Shown here in pieces: positions 1 to 7,606 of a DNA stretch of 64,000 nt. Positions within the stretch are counted from its first letter, which is position 1. Each line of letters opens with the position of its first letter. Both the position numbers and the translations under genes were made by a program. The notes below the pieces were generated by a model. The model was not told where the DNA came from. It was given only the letters and a program-made list of their open reading frames with translations, and searched no databases. Source of the stretch: Actinomadura mexicana (GTDB lineage: Bacteria > Actinomycetota > Actinomycetes > Streptosporangiales > Streptosporangiaceae); assembly GCF_900188105.1 (NCBI RefSeq), contig NZ_FZNP01000003.1, positions 558,001 to 622,000 of the forward strand, in the 5' to 3' direction.

Positions 1-38
1 TGCCGCTAATGCGACATCTGTTACATTAAGATACTGCC

Positions 39-725
39 ATGCCGCCGTCCCATCGAGCAACCGGACCACCTGCGATGACTCCCCGAACACCACGACCGGA
101 GGGCGCCCGGCCCGCGCCGCCGCCCCGGCCCCGCCCCGGCGGCCGCACCGCCCGCACCCGTGCGCAGGTGCTCGAAGCGGTCCTCGCCGAGCTCGGCGAA
201 CACGGGTATGACGGGCTCACCATGGAGGCCGTCGCCGCCCGCGCCGGCGTGCACCGCGCCACGGTCTACCGGCGCTGGAGCGACGTCGGCGGCCTGCTCG
301 CCGACGCCCTCGACGCGGCCGGCGACGACGACTGGCGACCCCCGGACGGCGGCTCGCTGGAAGGCGACCTGACGGCCCTGAACCAGGAGATCCAGGCGGC
401 CATGGCCGCGGAGCCGCCGATCATGGCGGCCCTCATCGCCGCCTCGTTCCGCTCCGAGAAGGCCGCCCGCGCCCAGCGACGGCTCTGGGAGGACCGCTAC
501 GCCCGCTGCGAGGTCGTCGTCACCCGGGCCGTCCGGCGCGGCGAACTACCGCCGGACACCGACGCCCGGCGCCTGCTCATCGCCGCCACCGCACCGCTGT
601 ACCACCACCTGGTGCTCCTCCGAACCCCGCCCGACCCGGCCCTGCCCGCCCACGCGGCCAGGACCGCCGCCCTGGCCGCGACCGCCGGCGCCTTCACCGT
701 CCCTCCAGGCGACGCACCCGAGTAG
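39..725 (+). CDS. TetR/AcrR family transcriptional regulator
   Basis: DNA-binding repressor of the TetR family, 228 residues. The N-terminal helix-turn-helix lies at about residues 42-85 (TRAQVLEAVLAELGEHGYDG, then TMEAVAARAGVHRATVYRRW), preceded by a Pro/Arg-rich disordered stretch. The C-terminal half is a helical ligand/dimer domain resembling TetR_C proteins of actinobacteria. The chosen ATG has no Shine-Dalgarno sequence, but a TAAGAT -10-like hexamer at 27-32 would put the transcript start at or next to it, so leaderless translation is possible. An in-frame ATG at 75 is the alternative start. The target is unknown; such regulators often control a neighbouring transporter or oxidoreductase, which may lie outside the window. 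Confidence 0.85.
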   Translation: MPPSHRATGPPAMTPRTPRPEGARPAPPPRPRPGGRTARTRAQVLEAVLAELGEHGYDGLTMEAVAARAGVHRATVYRRWSDVGGLLADALDAAGDDDWRPPDGGSLEGDLTALNQEIQAAMAAEPPIMAALIAASFRSEKAARAQRRLWEDRYARCEVVVTRAVRRGELPPDTDARRLLIAATAPLYHHLVLLRTPPDPALPAHAARTAALAATAGAFTVPPGDAPE

Positions 726-753
726 GGCCGAACGCGCGTCCACCGGATTCCCG

Positions 754-1908
754 CTAACTGATCTTGTAGGCCCCGCTCGGGGACGATGCCGGCTGAGATG
801 TCCCCGCGCGGCCCGCGGGGAGTCGGACCGCGACGCGGAGGCCGCCGGTGGGGCAAGGGGTGATGTCGAGGGTCCCGTCGTGTGCTCGGACGATGCTGTG
901 CACGATCGCCAGCCCGAGGCCGACGCCGGCGTGCTCGTCGTTGCGCGTGCGCTGCGTGCCGCGCTGGAAGGGTTCGGTGAGGGTCGGGACCAGTTCCGGT
1001 GGGACCCGATGGCCGGTGTTCACGACCCGCAGCACGCTCGCGTCGTGCTGCGATTCGGTGTGGACCGTCACGGTGCCGCCGGAGACGAGGTTGTGGACGA
1101 CGGCGTTCTGGACGAGGTTGGTCACCATCCGCAGGATGAGCGCCGCGGAGCCGACGGTCTGCGCCCTCTCGCCGGTGACGTCGAGCACGACCCGGCGCTG
1201 TTCGGCGAGGGGGAGCAGCGTTTCGGCGGCTTCTTCGGCCATGAGGGACAGGTCGACGTTCTCGCGGCTGAAGCTCCTGCGATCGCTGCGGCTGAGCAGC
1301 AGGAGGGCCTCGGTGAGATCGATCGCCCGCGTGTTGACGCTGTGGAGGCGTTCGATGAGTTCGCCCTGGTCCCGCGTGGGGTCGGTGCGGGCGACGTCGA
1401 GCAGCGTCTGGGAGATCGCCAAGGGGGTGCGCAGTTCGTGGGAGGCGTTCGCGGCGAACCGTTGCTGTTCTTCGACGTGGGACTGCAGTTGTTCGAGCAT
1501 GGCGTCGAACACGTCGGCGAGTTCGCGGAACTCGTCCTTGCGGCCCCGTAGCCGGATTCGGTGGGACAGCGATCCGCCCGAGGCCGTCCGTGCCGCGTCC
1601 GCGATCCGTGCGAGCGGTGCGAGCATCCGGCCGGCGAGGATCCAACCGCCCAGGAGGCCGAACACCAGGAGGAAGCCCATCGCCACGGCCGCGGCGGGGT
1701 AGAAGCCGCGCAGGAGGTCGGAGCGGTCGGGCCCGACCACGATCACGATGCCGAATTTCCGCTGGATGGCTCCGGGGTCGACATCGCGCATCCAGCGCAG
1801 CACGAACACCCAGAAAACGGCCAATAGGAGCGCGCCGCCCAGCAGGAGGAATCCGGCGTAGCTGAGCGTGAGCTTCAGGCGGGCGCTGAGCCCTGGGCGC
1901 CTATCCAT
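754..1908 (-). CDS. Two-component sensor histidine kinase (orphan)
   Basis: Membrane sensor kinase of about 384 residues. Two membrane helices (about residues 12-37 and 70-92) flank a short extracytoplasmic loop. HAMP follows at about 92-145, then HisKA with the phospho-acceptor in NASHELRTP (His157), then HATPase_c with the N box (NLVQNAV, about 264-270) and G box (GVGLGLAIV). The start is the Met of MDRRPGLS; the longer in-frame extension to 2067 has no kinase-like sequence. A response regulator normally sits directly upstream in this class, but the upstream stretch to 2160 has none and the next gene is divergent. The kinase therefore appears orphaned. The signal it senses cannot be read from the sequence. 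Confidence 0.88.
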   Translation of the reverse strand: MDRRPGLSARLKLTLSYAGFLLLGGALLLAVFWVFVLRWMRDVDPGAIQRKFGIVIVVGPDRSDLLRGFYPAAAVAMGFLLVFGLLGGWILAGRMLAPLARIADAARTASGGSLSHRIRLRGRKDEFRELADVFDAMLEQLQSHVEEQQRFAANASHELRTPLAISQTLLDVARTDPTRDQGELIERLHSVNTRAIDLTEALLLLSRSDRRSFSRENVDLSLMAEEAAETLLPLAEQRRVVLDVTGERAQTVGSAALILRMVTNLVQNAVVHNLVSGGTVTVHTESQHDASVLRVVNTGHRVPPELVPTLTEPFQRGTQRTRNDEHAGVGLGLAIVHSIVRAHDGTLDITPCPTGGLRVAVRLPAGRAGTSQPASSPSGAYKIS

Positions 1909-2160
1909 GAGTGCCGCCGGGGTGGACGGGCTCGACGATCCGCACACGCATGCTCTCGATGTTACGAACCGCTGCATATCGCCGGCATATCGAAAACCCC
2001 ATACGCGCCGGCAACACCGCACCGCCTTGACTGGCGGTGCGACTCGAAGGTGTGACCGTCCGATCATGAACGCGATCCACCGTGGTCGCCCCCGCGTACA
2101 TGCCGACCCCGCTCAGAACCCGAGGATGCAGCAGTGACCGGCAGTGAACGAGGACAGACG

Positions 2161-3237
2161 ATGGCGCCGGTGGACACGGCGGAGACCGGGCAAGGGGGCG
2201 CCGACCGGCACACCGGCGCCGGGAGCTGGCGCGCGGGCGTCCGCCGGGCGATCCGCGTCGGCTCCCGGCCGGGGCCCTGGAAGCGCGGCCCGGTGCTCGC
2301 GGCGGTGGCGCTGCTGCTCGGGTCGCTCATGCTGCTGCACGCGACGATCCCGAACCGGATCGGGAACCTCGGCAGCCTGGTGGAGACCTTCCTGCCGTGG
2401 TTCGGCCTGTTCGTCCCGGTGCTGCTGGCCGGGGCGCTGTGGCGCCGCTCCGCCTCCGCGGTGGCCGCGCTGCTGCTGCCGGTCATGGTGTGGCTGAACC
2501 TGTTCGGCGGGCTGCTCGGCGACAGGTCCCACCCGGGCGGTGACTTCACCCTGGTCAGTCACAACGTCGGCGCCGACAACCCCGACCCGGCCCGCACCGC
2601 CCGCGACCTGGCCGCCTCCGATGCGGACGTGCTGGCACTGGAGGAGCTGCCCCCGGAGGCCAGGGGCACGTACGAGAGCGAGCTCCGCAAGGCGTACCCG
2701 TACCACACGGTGCAGGGGACGGTCGGGCTGTGGAGCAGGCTGCCGCTTTCGGACACCCGGCCGGTCGACATCAAGACGGACGCCGGGCCGCTGGGGGAGT
2801 CCAAACCGGCCGAAGTCAAGATGCACTACAACCGGGCGCTTCGCGCCACAGTGGCCACGCAGCACGGGCCGCTCGCGGTGTACGTGGCCCACCTGGGGTC
2901 CGTGCGCGTGAATCCCAGGGCGGGCTTCTGGACGGCCCACCGGGACAGAGGCGCGCAGGCGCTCGGCGAGGCCGTCGCCGCCGAGCAGAACGAGCGGGTG
3001 GTGCTGCTCGGGGACCTGAACGGCACCATGGACGACCGCGCGTTCGCCGGCATCACCTCGCGGCTGCGCTCCGTCCAGGACGCGGCCGGGGACGGCTTCG
3101 GCTTCAGCTGGCCGGCGGCGTTCCCCGTAGCGCGGATCGACCAGATCCTGGTCCGCGGCGTGGAACCGGAAAGCTCGTGGCTGCTGCCGTCCACCGGCAG
3201 CGACCACCTTCCGGTGGCGGCCGAGATCAGCTGGTGA
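2161..3237 (+). CDS. Membrane-anchored endonuclease/exonuclease/phosphatase family protein
   Basis: EEP-superfamily metal-dependent phosphoesterase. The N-terminal third has three hydrophobic helices (about residues 40-60, 72-95 and 97-115). The catalytic domain on the outer face follows: FTLVSHNVGADN, DVLALEELP (metal-binding Glu), VAHLGSVR, VVLLGDLNGTMDD (catalytic Asp/Asn) and the terminal GSDHLPV (catalytic Asp-His). This topology is common in actinobacterial EEP proteins, whose substrates may be lipids, nucleotides or nucleic acid; the sequence does not say which. ATG 2161 was chosen because GAGGA lies 8-10 bases upstream; GTG 2134 is an in-frame alternative. The serine hydrolase gene follows after 54 bp, probably in the same transcript. 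Confidence 0.85.
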   Translation: MAPVDTAETGQGGADRHTGAGSWRAGVRRAIRVGSRPGPWKRGPVLAAVALLLGSLMLLHATIPNRIGNLGSLVETFLPWFGLFVPVLLAGALWRRSASAVAALLLPVMVWLNLFGGLLGDRSHPGGDFTLVSHNVGADNPDPARTARDLAASDADVLALEELPPEARGTYESELRKAYPYHTVQGTVGLWSRLPLSDTRPVDIKTDAGPLGESKPAEVKMHYNRALRATVATQHGPLAVYVAHLGSVRVNPRAGFWTAHRDRGAQALGEAVAAEQNERVVLLGDLNGTMDDRAFAGITSRLRSVQDAAGDGFGFSWPAAFPVARIDQILVRGVEPESSWLLPSTGSDHLPVAAEISW

Positions 3238-3291
3238 ATCCCGTGGCGCATCACTGTCAGCGCCACATCTCAACCGGGAGAGGACCTGAAC

Positions 3292-4545
3292 ATGGACTCG
3301 GATTCGGGACGCGGTATCGGCCGGCGGCGGCTGGTCACATGGGGCGGGCTGGCCGCCGCCGGCATGGCGGCCGGCGTTCCGCCGGCGAGCGCCGGGATCG
3401 GCCACGCCGCCTCGCCCCCGACCGGCCCGTCCGGGCGTGACGAGATCCCGCCGGACACCCTGCCCGGCGGAGCCTACGACCGGTACGTGGCCAGGCTGGC
3501 CGCCGAGGGCGAGTTCTCCGGTCGGGTTCTGCTCTCGCACCGGGGCCGGACGGTGCTGTCCCGCAGCTACGGCATGGCCGACCAGGAGAGGCGGATCCGC
3601 AACCAGGAGGGCACGGCCTTCAGCCTCAGTTCGGCGGGCAAGCCGTTCTACGCGGTGGCCATGTTGCAGCTGGCCCAGCAGGGCAGGCTGCGGCTGGCGG
3701 ACACCGTGGGCGTCCATCTGACCGGCTTCGCCAAGGACATCGCCGAGATGGTGAACATTCACCACCTGCTGTCCGGCACCTCCAGGCTGGACACGGTGGA
3801 TGAGGACGTGCAACGCGTCTTCCAGAGCCGCGACGAGGTGCGCGAGTACTACGAGCGGCGAGCCCGCCAGGCGAAACTGGTGGGCGTCCCCGGCACTCCG
3901 AACACCTCCCACGCGGAGCCGGAGGTCACCATTTCCGCGCTGATCGTTGAGGCCGTCACCGGCATGACGTACTGGGACTACGTCCAGGAGAACATCTTCG
4001 AGCGCTGCGGCATGACCGGCTCGGGCTTCTACACCAGGCCGCAGTGGCTGACCGACGAGCGCATCGCGCACCCGCACATGGAGGTGGCCGACGGCAGCGT
4101 GGTGGACGCCCTCCGCAACCTGGACAAGGGCAGTCCGAAGCCGCACGTGCTCGGCAAGAACCCGGGCCGCGCCTTCGTCGACGCCCCCGGGGACGGCGGC
4201 TTCGCCACCGCGCCGGATCTGGCCCGTTTCGCGCACGGCCTGAGCGACGGCACGGTGCTGGAGCGGCCGTGGGCCGACGTGCTCACCGCGGCCAAGATCC
4301 CCCACGGACCGACGTCGTTCGGCGCGTACGGGATCCCGATCAGCATCGTCAACGGCCAGTGGATGTACCAGCGCGCGGGCGGCAACCCCGGAGTCGGCGC
4401 GAACTGGAGCATCTACCCGTACACCGGCTGGGTCGGCGTCATCCTCACCAACCGCGACTCCGACGGCGGGTCGCTGGTGGACGTCATGCGCCAGGAGATG
4501 AAGGCCATCACCGGCGCCGAGCCCGACCCCGGCTCGGGCGGCTGA
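3292..4545 (+). CDS. Secreted serine hydrolase, beta-lactamase class C-like
   Basis: Exported serine hydrolase of the class C beta-lactamase/D-Ala-D-Ala peptidase/esterase fold, 417 residues. The N-terminus carries a twin-arginine-type signal (GRRRLVTWGG, then an Ala-rich helix to about residue 45). The nucleophile motif SxxK is present as SSAGKPF. At the place of the usual YxN motif the protein reads NTSHAEPEVT, so the expected general-base Tyr appears replaced by His, and the late HxG motif appears as RAGGNPG. These changes suggest altered or lost classical activity. It follows the EEP gene and ends at a strong hairpin. Substrate unknown; beta-lactam hydrolysis should not be assumed. Confidence 0.85.
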   Translation: MDSDSGRGIGRRRLVTWGGLAAAGMAAGVPPASAGIGHAASPPTGPSGRDEIPPDTLPGGAYDRYVARLAAEGEFSGRVLLSHRGRTVLSRSYGMADQERRIRNQEGTAFSLSSAGKPFYAVAMLQLAQQGRLRLADTVGVHLTGFAKDIAEMVNIHHLLSGTSRLDTVDEDVQRVFQSRDEVREYYERRARQAKLVGVPGTPNTSHAEPEVTISALIVEAVTGMTYWDYVQENIFERCGMTGSGFYTRPQWLTDERIAHPHMEVADGSVVDALRNLDKGSPKPHVLGKNPGRAFVDAPGDGGFATAPDLARFAHGLSDGTVLERPWADVLTAAKIPHGPTSFGAYGIPISIVNGQWMYQRAGGNPGVGANWSIYPYTGWVGVILTNRDSDGGSLVDVMRQEMKAITGAEPDPGSGG

Positions 4546-4572
4546 ACCAGTCTGGCGATCCTGGCTTGAGTC

Positions 4573-4604
4573 GTGGAGCCCCGGGCGAGTGTCCGGGGCT
4601 CCAC
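4573..4604. terminator. Bidirectional hairpin terminator
   Basis: A perfect 12-bp stem (GTGGAGCCCCGG with its reverse complement) and an 8-base loop. It sits between two convergent genes, the serine hydrolase ending at 4545 and the DUF397 gene ending at 4620. No U-tract, as is usual in high-GC actinobacteria. Confidence 0.75.
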
Positions 4605-4619
4605 GGCGGCCGGACGGCG

Positions 4620-4799
4620 TTACCGCTGCTTGAGGCCAGTCAGCAGTGCGCGGAACGCGGTTGGGTCGAGGAGGATTCTTGGTCCGTCCGGGTCCTTGGA
4701 ATCCCGCACCCCTACGCCTTCAACGAGGGCAGCCAGTTCGATGCACGCTCCGCCTTGATCGTTGCTACGACTTGCCTTTCGCCAGGTCACGCCTTCCAT
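4620..4799 (-). CDS. DUF397 domain protein (WhiJ-locus small protein)
   Basis: A 59-residue protein of the DUF397 family. Diagnostic signatures are TWRKASRS near the N-terminus, GGACIELAAL, VRDSKDPDGP and the C-terminal FRALLTGLK. Proteins of this family are encoded beside XRE/DUF5753 regulators and RsbW-like ATPases in actinomycetes (the WhiJ-type loci of Streptomyces) and are thought to bind or modulate the partner regulator. Its ATG lies 13 bases inside the end of the upstream XRE gene, so the two are translationally coupled. Exact role is inferred from the family only. Confidence 0.85.
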   Translation of the reverse strand: MEGVTWRKASRSNDQGGACIELAALVEGVGVRDSKDPDGPRILLDPTAFRALLTGLKQR

Positions 4800-5569
4800 C
4801 GGTCCATCGCCTTTCGTAGGAGGTCGCGAGAGCCGTCGACGCTCAGGGCGCGCGCCTGTAGCTCCGCGAAAGCGCGAATCACGTGCAAGATATCTTGAGT
4901 GTCGTCAGTTGTGAGGCCGCCGGGTGAGGTCTCCAGGTAAACCAATTCCTCCCGCGTCGACTGAGTGGCGATATTGAACGACCCCGAGACGCCCCGGTAG
5001 TAGGCGATCGGGGCGACCTGGATGCTGATGTTGTCTCGCTCTGACATCTTCAGCAGATGGTCACACTGACCTCGCATCACATCAGGACTGCCCACCTCTC
5101 GCATGAGCACGCTCTCCTCCATGACGGCGATGAGCCTGGGCGGTATCTCACGGAAAAGGATCTGTTGCCGACTGAGACGCCCATCGAGAGTGCTCTCGGA
5201 GACAAGAAGCACGCGGGCGTACTCCTTCGTCTGTAGCAGGCCGGGCACGAACGTTGCCTCGTAGGCGCGCAGGAGGTCGGCGGATGCTTCGGCTTCGGAG
5301 TAGTCGGCGAAGAACTTCGGGTAGCTCGCCGCGCGCAGGTGCTTGGTCCAGGCCGTCGTGAGCTGGTCGCCAGTGCCCAATGCCTGGTCCAGACGCTGGG
5401 CGAAGTCTTTGCGACACCGGGTGTTGCCGCTCTCGACCTGCGAGACGTAAGAGGGCGTCACCGATATGCGGTTGGCGAGTTCTGTCCGGGTGATGCCGAC
5501 GTCTTCCCGAAGGCGTCTGACTTCTGCGCCGAAAGCCCTCAGGGCGGGGGACGGCTTGCGCTTGGCCAT
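4787..5569 (-). CDS. XRE-family regulator with DUF5753 (WhiJ-like)
   Basis: A 260-residue DNA-binding protein. The Cro/C1-type HTH spans about residues 8-62 (FGAEVRRLREDVGITRTELA, then SVTPSYVSQVESGNTR). The rest is a DUF5753 domain, with landmarks YEATFVPGLLQT, EYARVLL and REVGSPDVMRGQCDHLLKMS. WhiJ-type proteins of this kind influence differentiation and antibiotic production in Streptomyces; here the targets are unknown. It is co-transcribed with the DUF397 gene and divergent from the RsbW-like ATPase at 5708, with a 138-bp shared control region. A 9-mer in that region (5603-5611) recurs in the equivalent place at the second WhiJ-type locus at 38 kb. Confidence 0.9.
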   Translation of the reverse strand: MAKRKPSPALRAFGAEVRRLREDVGITRTELANRISVTPSYVSQVESGNTRCRKDFAQRLDQALGTGDQLTTAWTKHLRAASYPKFFADYSEAEASADLLRAYEATFVPGLLQTKEYARVLLVSESTLDGRLSRQQILFREIPPRLIAVMEESVLMREVGSPDVMRGQCDHLLKMSERDNISIQVAPIAYYRGVSGSFNIATQSTREELVYLETSPGGLTTDDTQDILHVIRAFAELQARALSVDGSRDLLRKAMDRWKA

Positions 5570-5707
5570 GACGGAGACCTCCAGCGGCTCTGAACTGGAA
5601 TTAAGTGATTTTGAGTCCTCGGTGTGCGTCTCGGGGCTTGCGTGCTCACATTACGCCGTGGAGTGGATTCTGTGCGGGGAGTTACCGGGAATCGGAGGTG
5701 ATCGGTT

Positions 5708-6088
5708 ATGGAGTGCCCCGCGGAGATCGTGGTGCCGGTTCGGGCCGAGTCGGTGAAAGTGGCCCGGGACTGGATCGAGGCCGTCCTGGGGACGTGGGGC
5801 CAGGACGCCTATGTGGCGAAGGTCGTGGTGTCGGAACTGGTGACGAACGTCTTGCGGCACACCAGGAGCGCGACGGCGACCGTGCGGGTCGTCCGAGCGG
5901 ACAAGGGAACGGTCGTGGAGGTCTTCGACTCCTCCAACGCCCTGCCGGTGGCGGGCTCGGCGAACCTGCTGAGCGAGGGCGGACGCGGCCTGGCGATGCT
6001 GGGCTTCCTCGTCAAGGAATGGGGTGCGCAGCCACTCGGAGGCGGCGGGAAGGCGGTGTGGGCGCTGCTCCCTGAAAGCACGTCATGA
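5708..6088 (+). CDS. RsbW-like ATP-binding protein (anti-sigma factor kinase family)
   Basis: A 126-residue HATPase_c protein of the serine-kinase/anti-sigma regulatory type. The N box is VVSELVTNVLRHT (about residues 42-54) and the G box is GGRGLAMLGFLVKEWG. A GGAGG-type ribosome-binding site precedes the ATG. It forms the divergent arm of the WhiJ-type locus, and this ATPase-XRE-DUF397 grouping is recurrent in actinomycetes. Kinase activity and partner are not shown by the sequence. A 24-codon ORF overlaps its stop codon by ATGA. Confidence 0.85.
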   Translation: MECPAEIVVPVRAESVKVARDWIEAVLGTWGQDAYVAKVVVSELVTNVLRHTRSATATVRVVRADKGTVVEVFDSSNALPVAGSANLLSEGGRGLAMLGFLVKEWGAQPLGGGGKAVWALLPESTS

Positions 6089-6159
6089 ACGAGCCCGACG
6101 CACCGGTGTCCCTACGCGAGCGTTACCCGTCCTGGGGCATCTCCCTGTACCGAGGCTGA
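6085..6159 (+). CDS. 24-residue small ORF coupled to the ATPase gene
   Basis: Starts with ATG inside the ATGA overlap at the end of the RsbW-like gene, so translation could be coupled. The product is 24 residues with the segment RERYPSWGISLYRG. The RYPxWxI pattern resembles a motif I recall from short proteins encoded beside actinomycete RsbW-like ATPases, but that is memory, not a search. It could also be a truncated remnant of such a protein. No function can be assigned. Confidence 0.45.
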   Translation: MNEPDAPVSLRERYPSWGISLYRG

Positions 6160-6180
6160 CCCCTCCATGCCGCGTCGGGT

Positions 6181-6429
6181 TCAGCTGTCAGGGTGGACGC
6201 TGTTGATCACTATGGTTTCGCCCATGACCAGGTAGTACACCGTGATGTCGTCTCGGGTGACCATGTAGTGCGCGAACTCCAGGTCCTCGATGCCGAGTGG
6301 TTTGGCGTCAGGCGGAACCGGGTCGGTGAGCAAGGACATGATCACCAGTTGGATCGCGGTGCGATAGTGCGGTGCCATCGCGGAGATCTGCAGCCGGATG
6401 GATCTGGAGATGGTGAGGTGGTCAGGCAA
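6181..6429 (-). CDS. RelE/ParE-like toxin of a type II toxin-antitoxin pair
   Basis: An 82-residue product read from TTG 6429, overlapping the end of the antitoxin gene by 8 bases, the usual arrangement for a type II pair. The C-terminal half (RDDITVYYLVMGETIVINSV) has the alternating beta-strand character of RelE/ParE toxins, and the protein has the right size. No ATG gives a better start, and translation probably depends on coupling from the antitoxin. RelE relatives cleave ribosome-bound mRNA and ParE relatives poison gyrase; the sequence does not separate the two. Confidence 0.7.
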   Translation of the reverse strand: MPDHLTISRSIRLQISAMAPHYRTAIQLVIMSLLTDPVPPDAKPLGIEDLEFAHYMVTRDDITVYYLVMGETIVINSVHPDS

Positions 6430-6709
6430 GCCAGTCCCCTGAGGCGATCTGCTCACGGGTGTAGACCTCGTAACCCGGCGGGGTCTTGCCGGCTTCCAGG
6501 TGGGGCCGGATGCGCGTGGCCTCCCGATCCGCTTCTCGGGCCGCGCGCTCAAGACGGAGTTCCTGGAGTTCCCGCCACTCCTGCTCTGTGACCAGTACGA
6601 CCGGATCCTTGCCGTTCTTGGTGATACGGGGATGTGCGGCCCGGTGGACGACGGCTGCGTGGAGATCGCCGAGCCGCACGCGGGCTTCTTTGATCGGGTA
6701 GGACTCCAT
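6422..6709 (-). CDS. Phd/YefM-family antitoxin
   Basis: A 95-residue protein starting MESYPIKEARVRLGDLHAAV, the classical Phd/YefM N-terminus that forms the DNA-binding dimer. ITKNGKDPVVLVTEQEWREL follows, a close match to the family core. The charged C-terminal tail (about residues 55-95) would wrap the toxin. The start is the Met of MESYP; an upstream ATG at 6745 lies inside the putative operator and is less likely. Autorepression is expected from the family, and repeated GTGCAC elements lie just upstream. Confidence 0.88.
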   Translation of the reverse strand: MESYPIKEARVRLGDLHAAVVHRAAHPRITKNGKDPVVLVTEQEWRELQELRLERAAREADREATRIRPHLEAGKTPPGYEVYTREQIASGDWLA

Positions 6710-6721
6710 TGTTCGACCATA

Positions 6722-6745
6722 GTGCACATAGTGATCAGAGTGCAC
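6722..6745. promoter_or_regulatory. Putative operator of the toxin-antitoxin operon
   Basis: Two GTGCAC palindromes (6722-6727 and 6740-6745) flank a TGATCA palindrome (6732-6737), 13-36 bases upstream of the antitoxin start. Nested palindromes in this place are typical of autoregulated type II operons. The binding protein is inferred. Confidence 0.55.
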
Positions 6746-6818
6746 ACTTTGTACATCGTAGATGGTGTGAGTCGGTTGGGCCTGCGCGCTGACGGTTCGC
6801 CGGGTGGCGATGGGCGGG

Positions 6819-7586
6819 TCAGCCGCCGGTGTTGGTCTGGATCTCGCTGACGATCAGGGGGGTGGGCTGGGAGGTCATGGTCTGGTCGTCGAGGGTGCCG
6901 CCGGCGGGGTCGCAGTCGGCGCCCTGGCAGGTCCAGGTGATCTTCCAGGTGATGGTGGCGGTGATCTGCCAGGCGCCGCCCGGCTGGCCGGCCGAGGAGC
7001 GCTTGTAGGTGTAGCCGCAGGTCTTTCCGTCCTTGCTGCCCGCGTCCTGGCAGACGATCTGTGTCTCGCCGAGGTTCCAGGTGACGGACGAGGGGGTCGC
7101 CGTCGCCTGGACGGTCTGGGCGCCCACCGTGATCGGCTGGGTCCGGACGACGGTGAAGCCGTCCACCCACAGGGACGTCCGCAGCCGGACGAAGGTCTTG
7201 GTCCTGGGGGCCGTGTGGACGGTCGGCACGGGGAACTGGGCCGAGGCCCTGGCCTGCTGCACCAGCGTCCAGGTGTCGGGCGGCGCGGCCGCGGGCGGCG
7301 CGTTGCCGGCGGGGCCGTCGACGGTTTCCACGTCCTGGTTGTCGATCAGGCCCAGGGGGGCGGGTGGGGCCACCGGGCCGCTCCCGCCGCCCGATCCGCC
7401 TCCGCCCGTCCCGCCTCCGCCTCCGCCGCCTCCGCCGGTCACGCCGGACAGGTTGCAGTCGAGACCCTTGTTCGCGCTGCCGCATCCGTCGGCGAGGGCT
7501 TCGGCCGGGAACGCGAAGGTGGAGAGGAGGGCTGCCGCCACGGTGATGCCCGACGCCACGCGGCGCCGGGTGGGGGTGTGAGACAT
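6819..7586 (-). CDS. Secreted Gly-rich protein of unknown function
   Basis: A 255-residue exported protein. It has a signal peptide (TRRRVASGITVAAALLSTFA, cleavage near AEALA-D), then a short Cys-containing segment, then a 25-residue Gly/Ser linker at about residues 50-75. A C-terminal domain of roughly 180 residues rich in beta-type sequence follows, with paired cysteines. The start is the Met of MSHTPTRRR, preceded by AGAGGA. It lies 20 bp after the lipoprotein gene and is probably co-transcribed with it. Similar exported Gly-linker proteins occur beside lipoproteins in actinomycetes; I do not know a function. Confidence 0.75.
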   Translation of the reverse strand: MSHTPTRRRVASGITVAAALLSTFAFPAEALADGCGSANKGLDCNLSGVTGGGGGGGGGTGGGGSGGGSGPVAPPAPLGLIDNQDVETVDGPAGNAPPAAAPPDTWTLVQQARASAQFPVPTVHTAPRTKTFVRLRTSLWVDGFTVVRTQPITVGAQTVQATATPSSVTWNLGETQIVCQDAGSKDGKTCGYTYKRSSAGQPGGAWQITATITWKITWTCQGADCDPAGGTLDDQTMTSQPTPLIVSEIQTNTGG

Positions 7587-7606
7587 CGCGTGTCCTCTGG
7601 GGAATG

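Noticed and set aside
1901..2067. N-terminal extension of the sensor kinase or a leader peptide overlapping its start
   Set aside because: No kinase-like sequence and no clear ribosome-binding site; the Met at 1908 directly precedes the first membrane helix.
7364..7460. Pro-rich plus-strand ORFs across the Gly-rich linker
   Set aside because: They are the complement of the Gly/Ser linker of the secreted protein and have no independent support.
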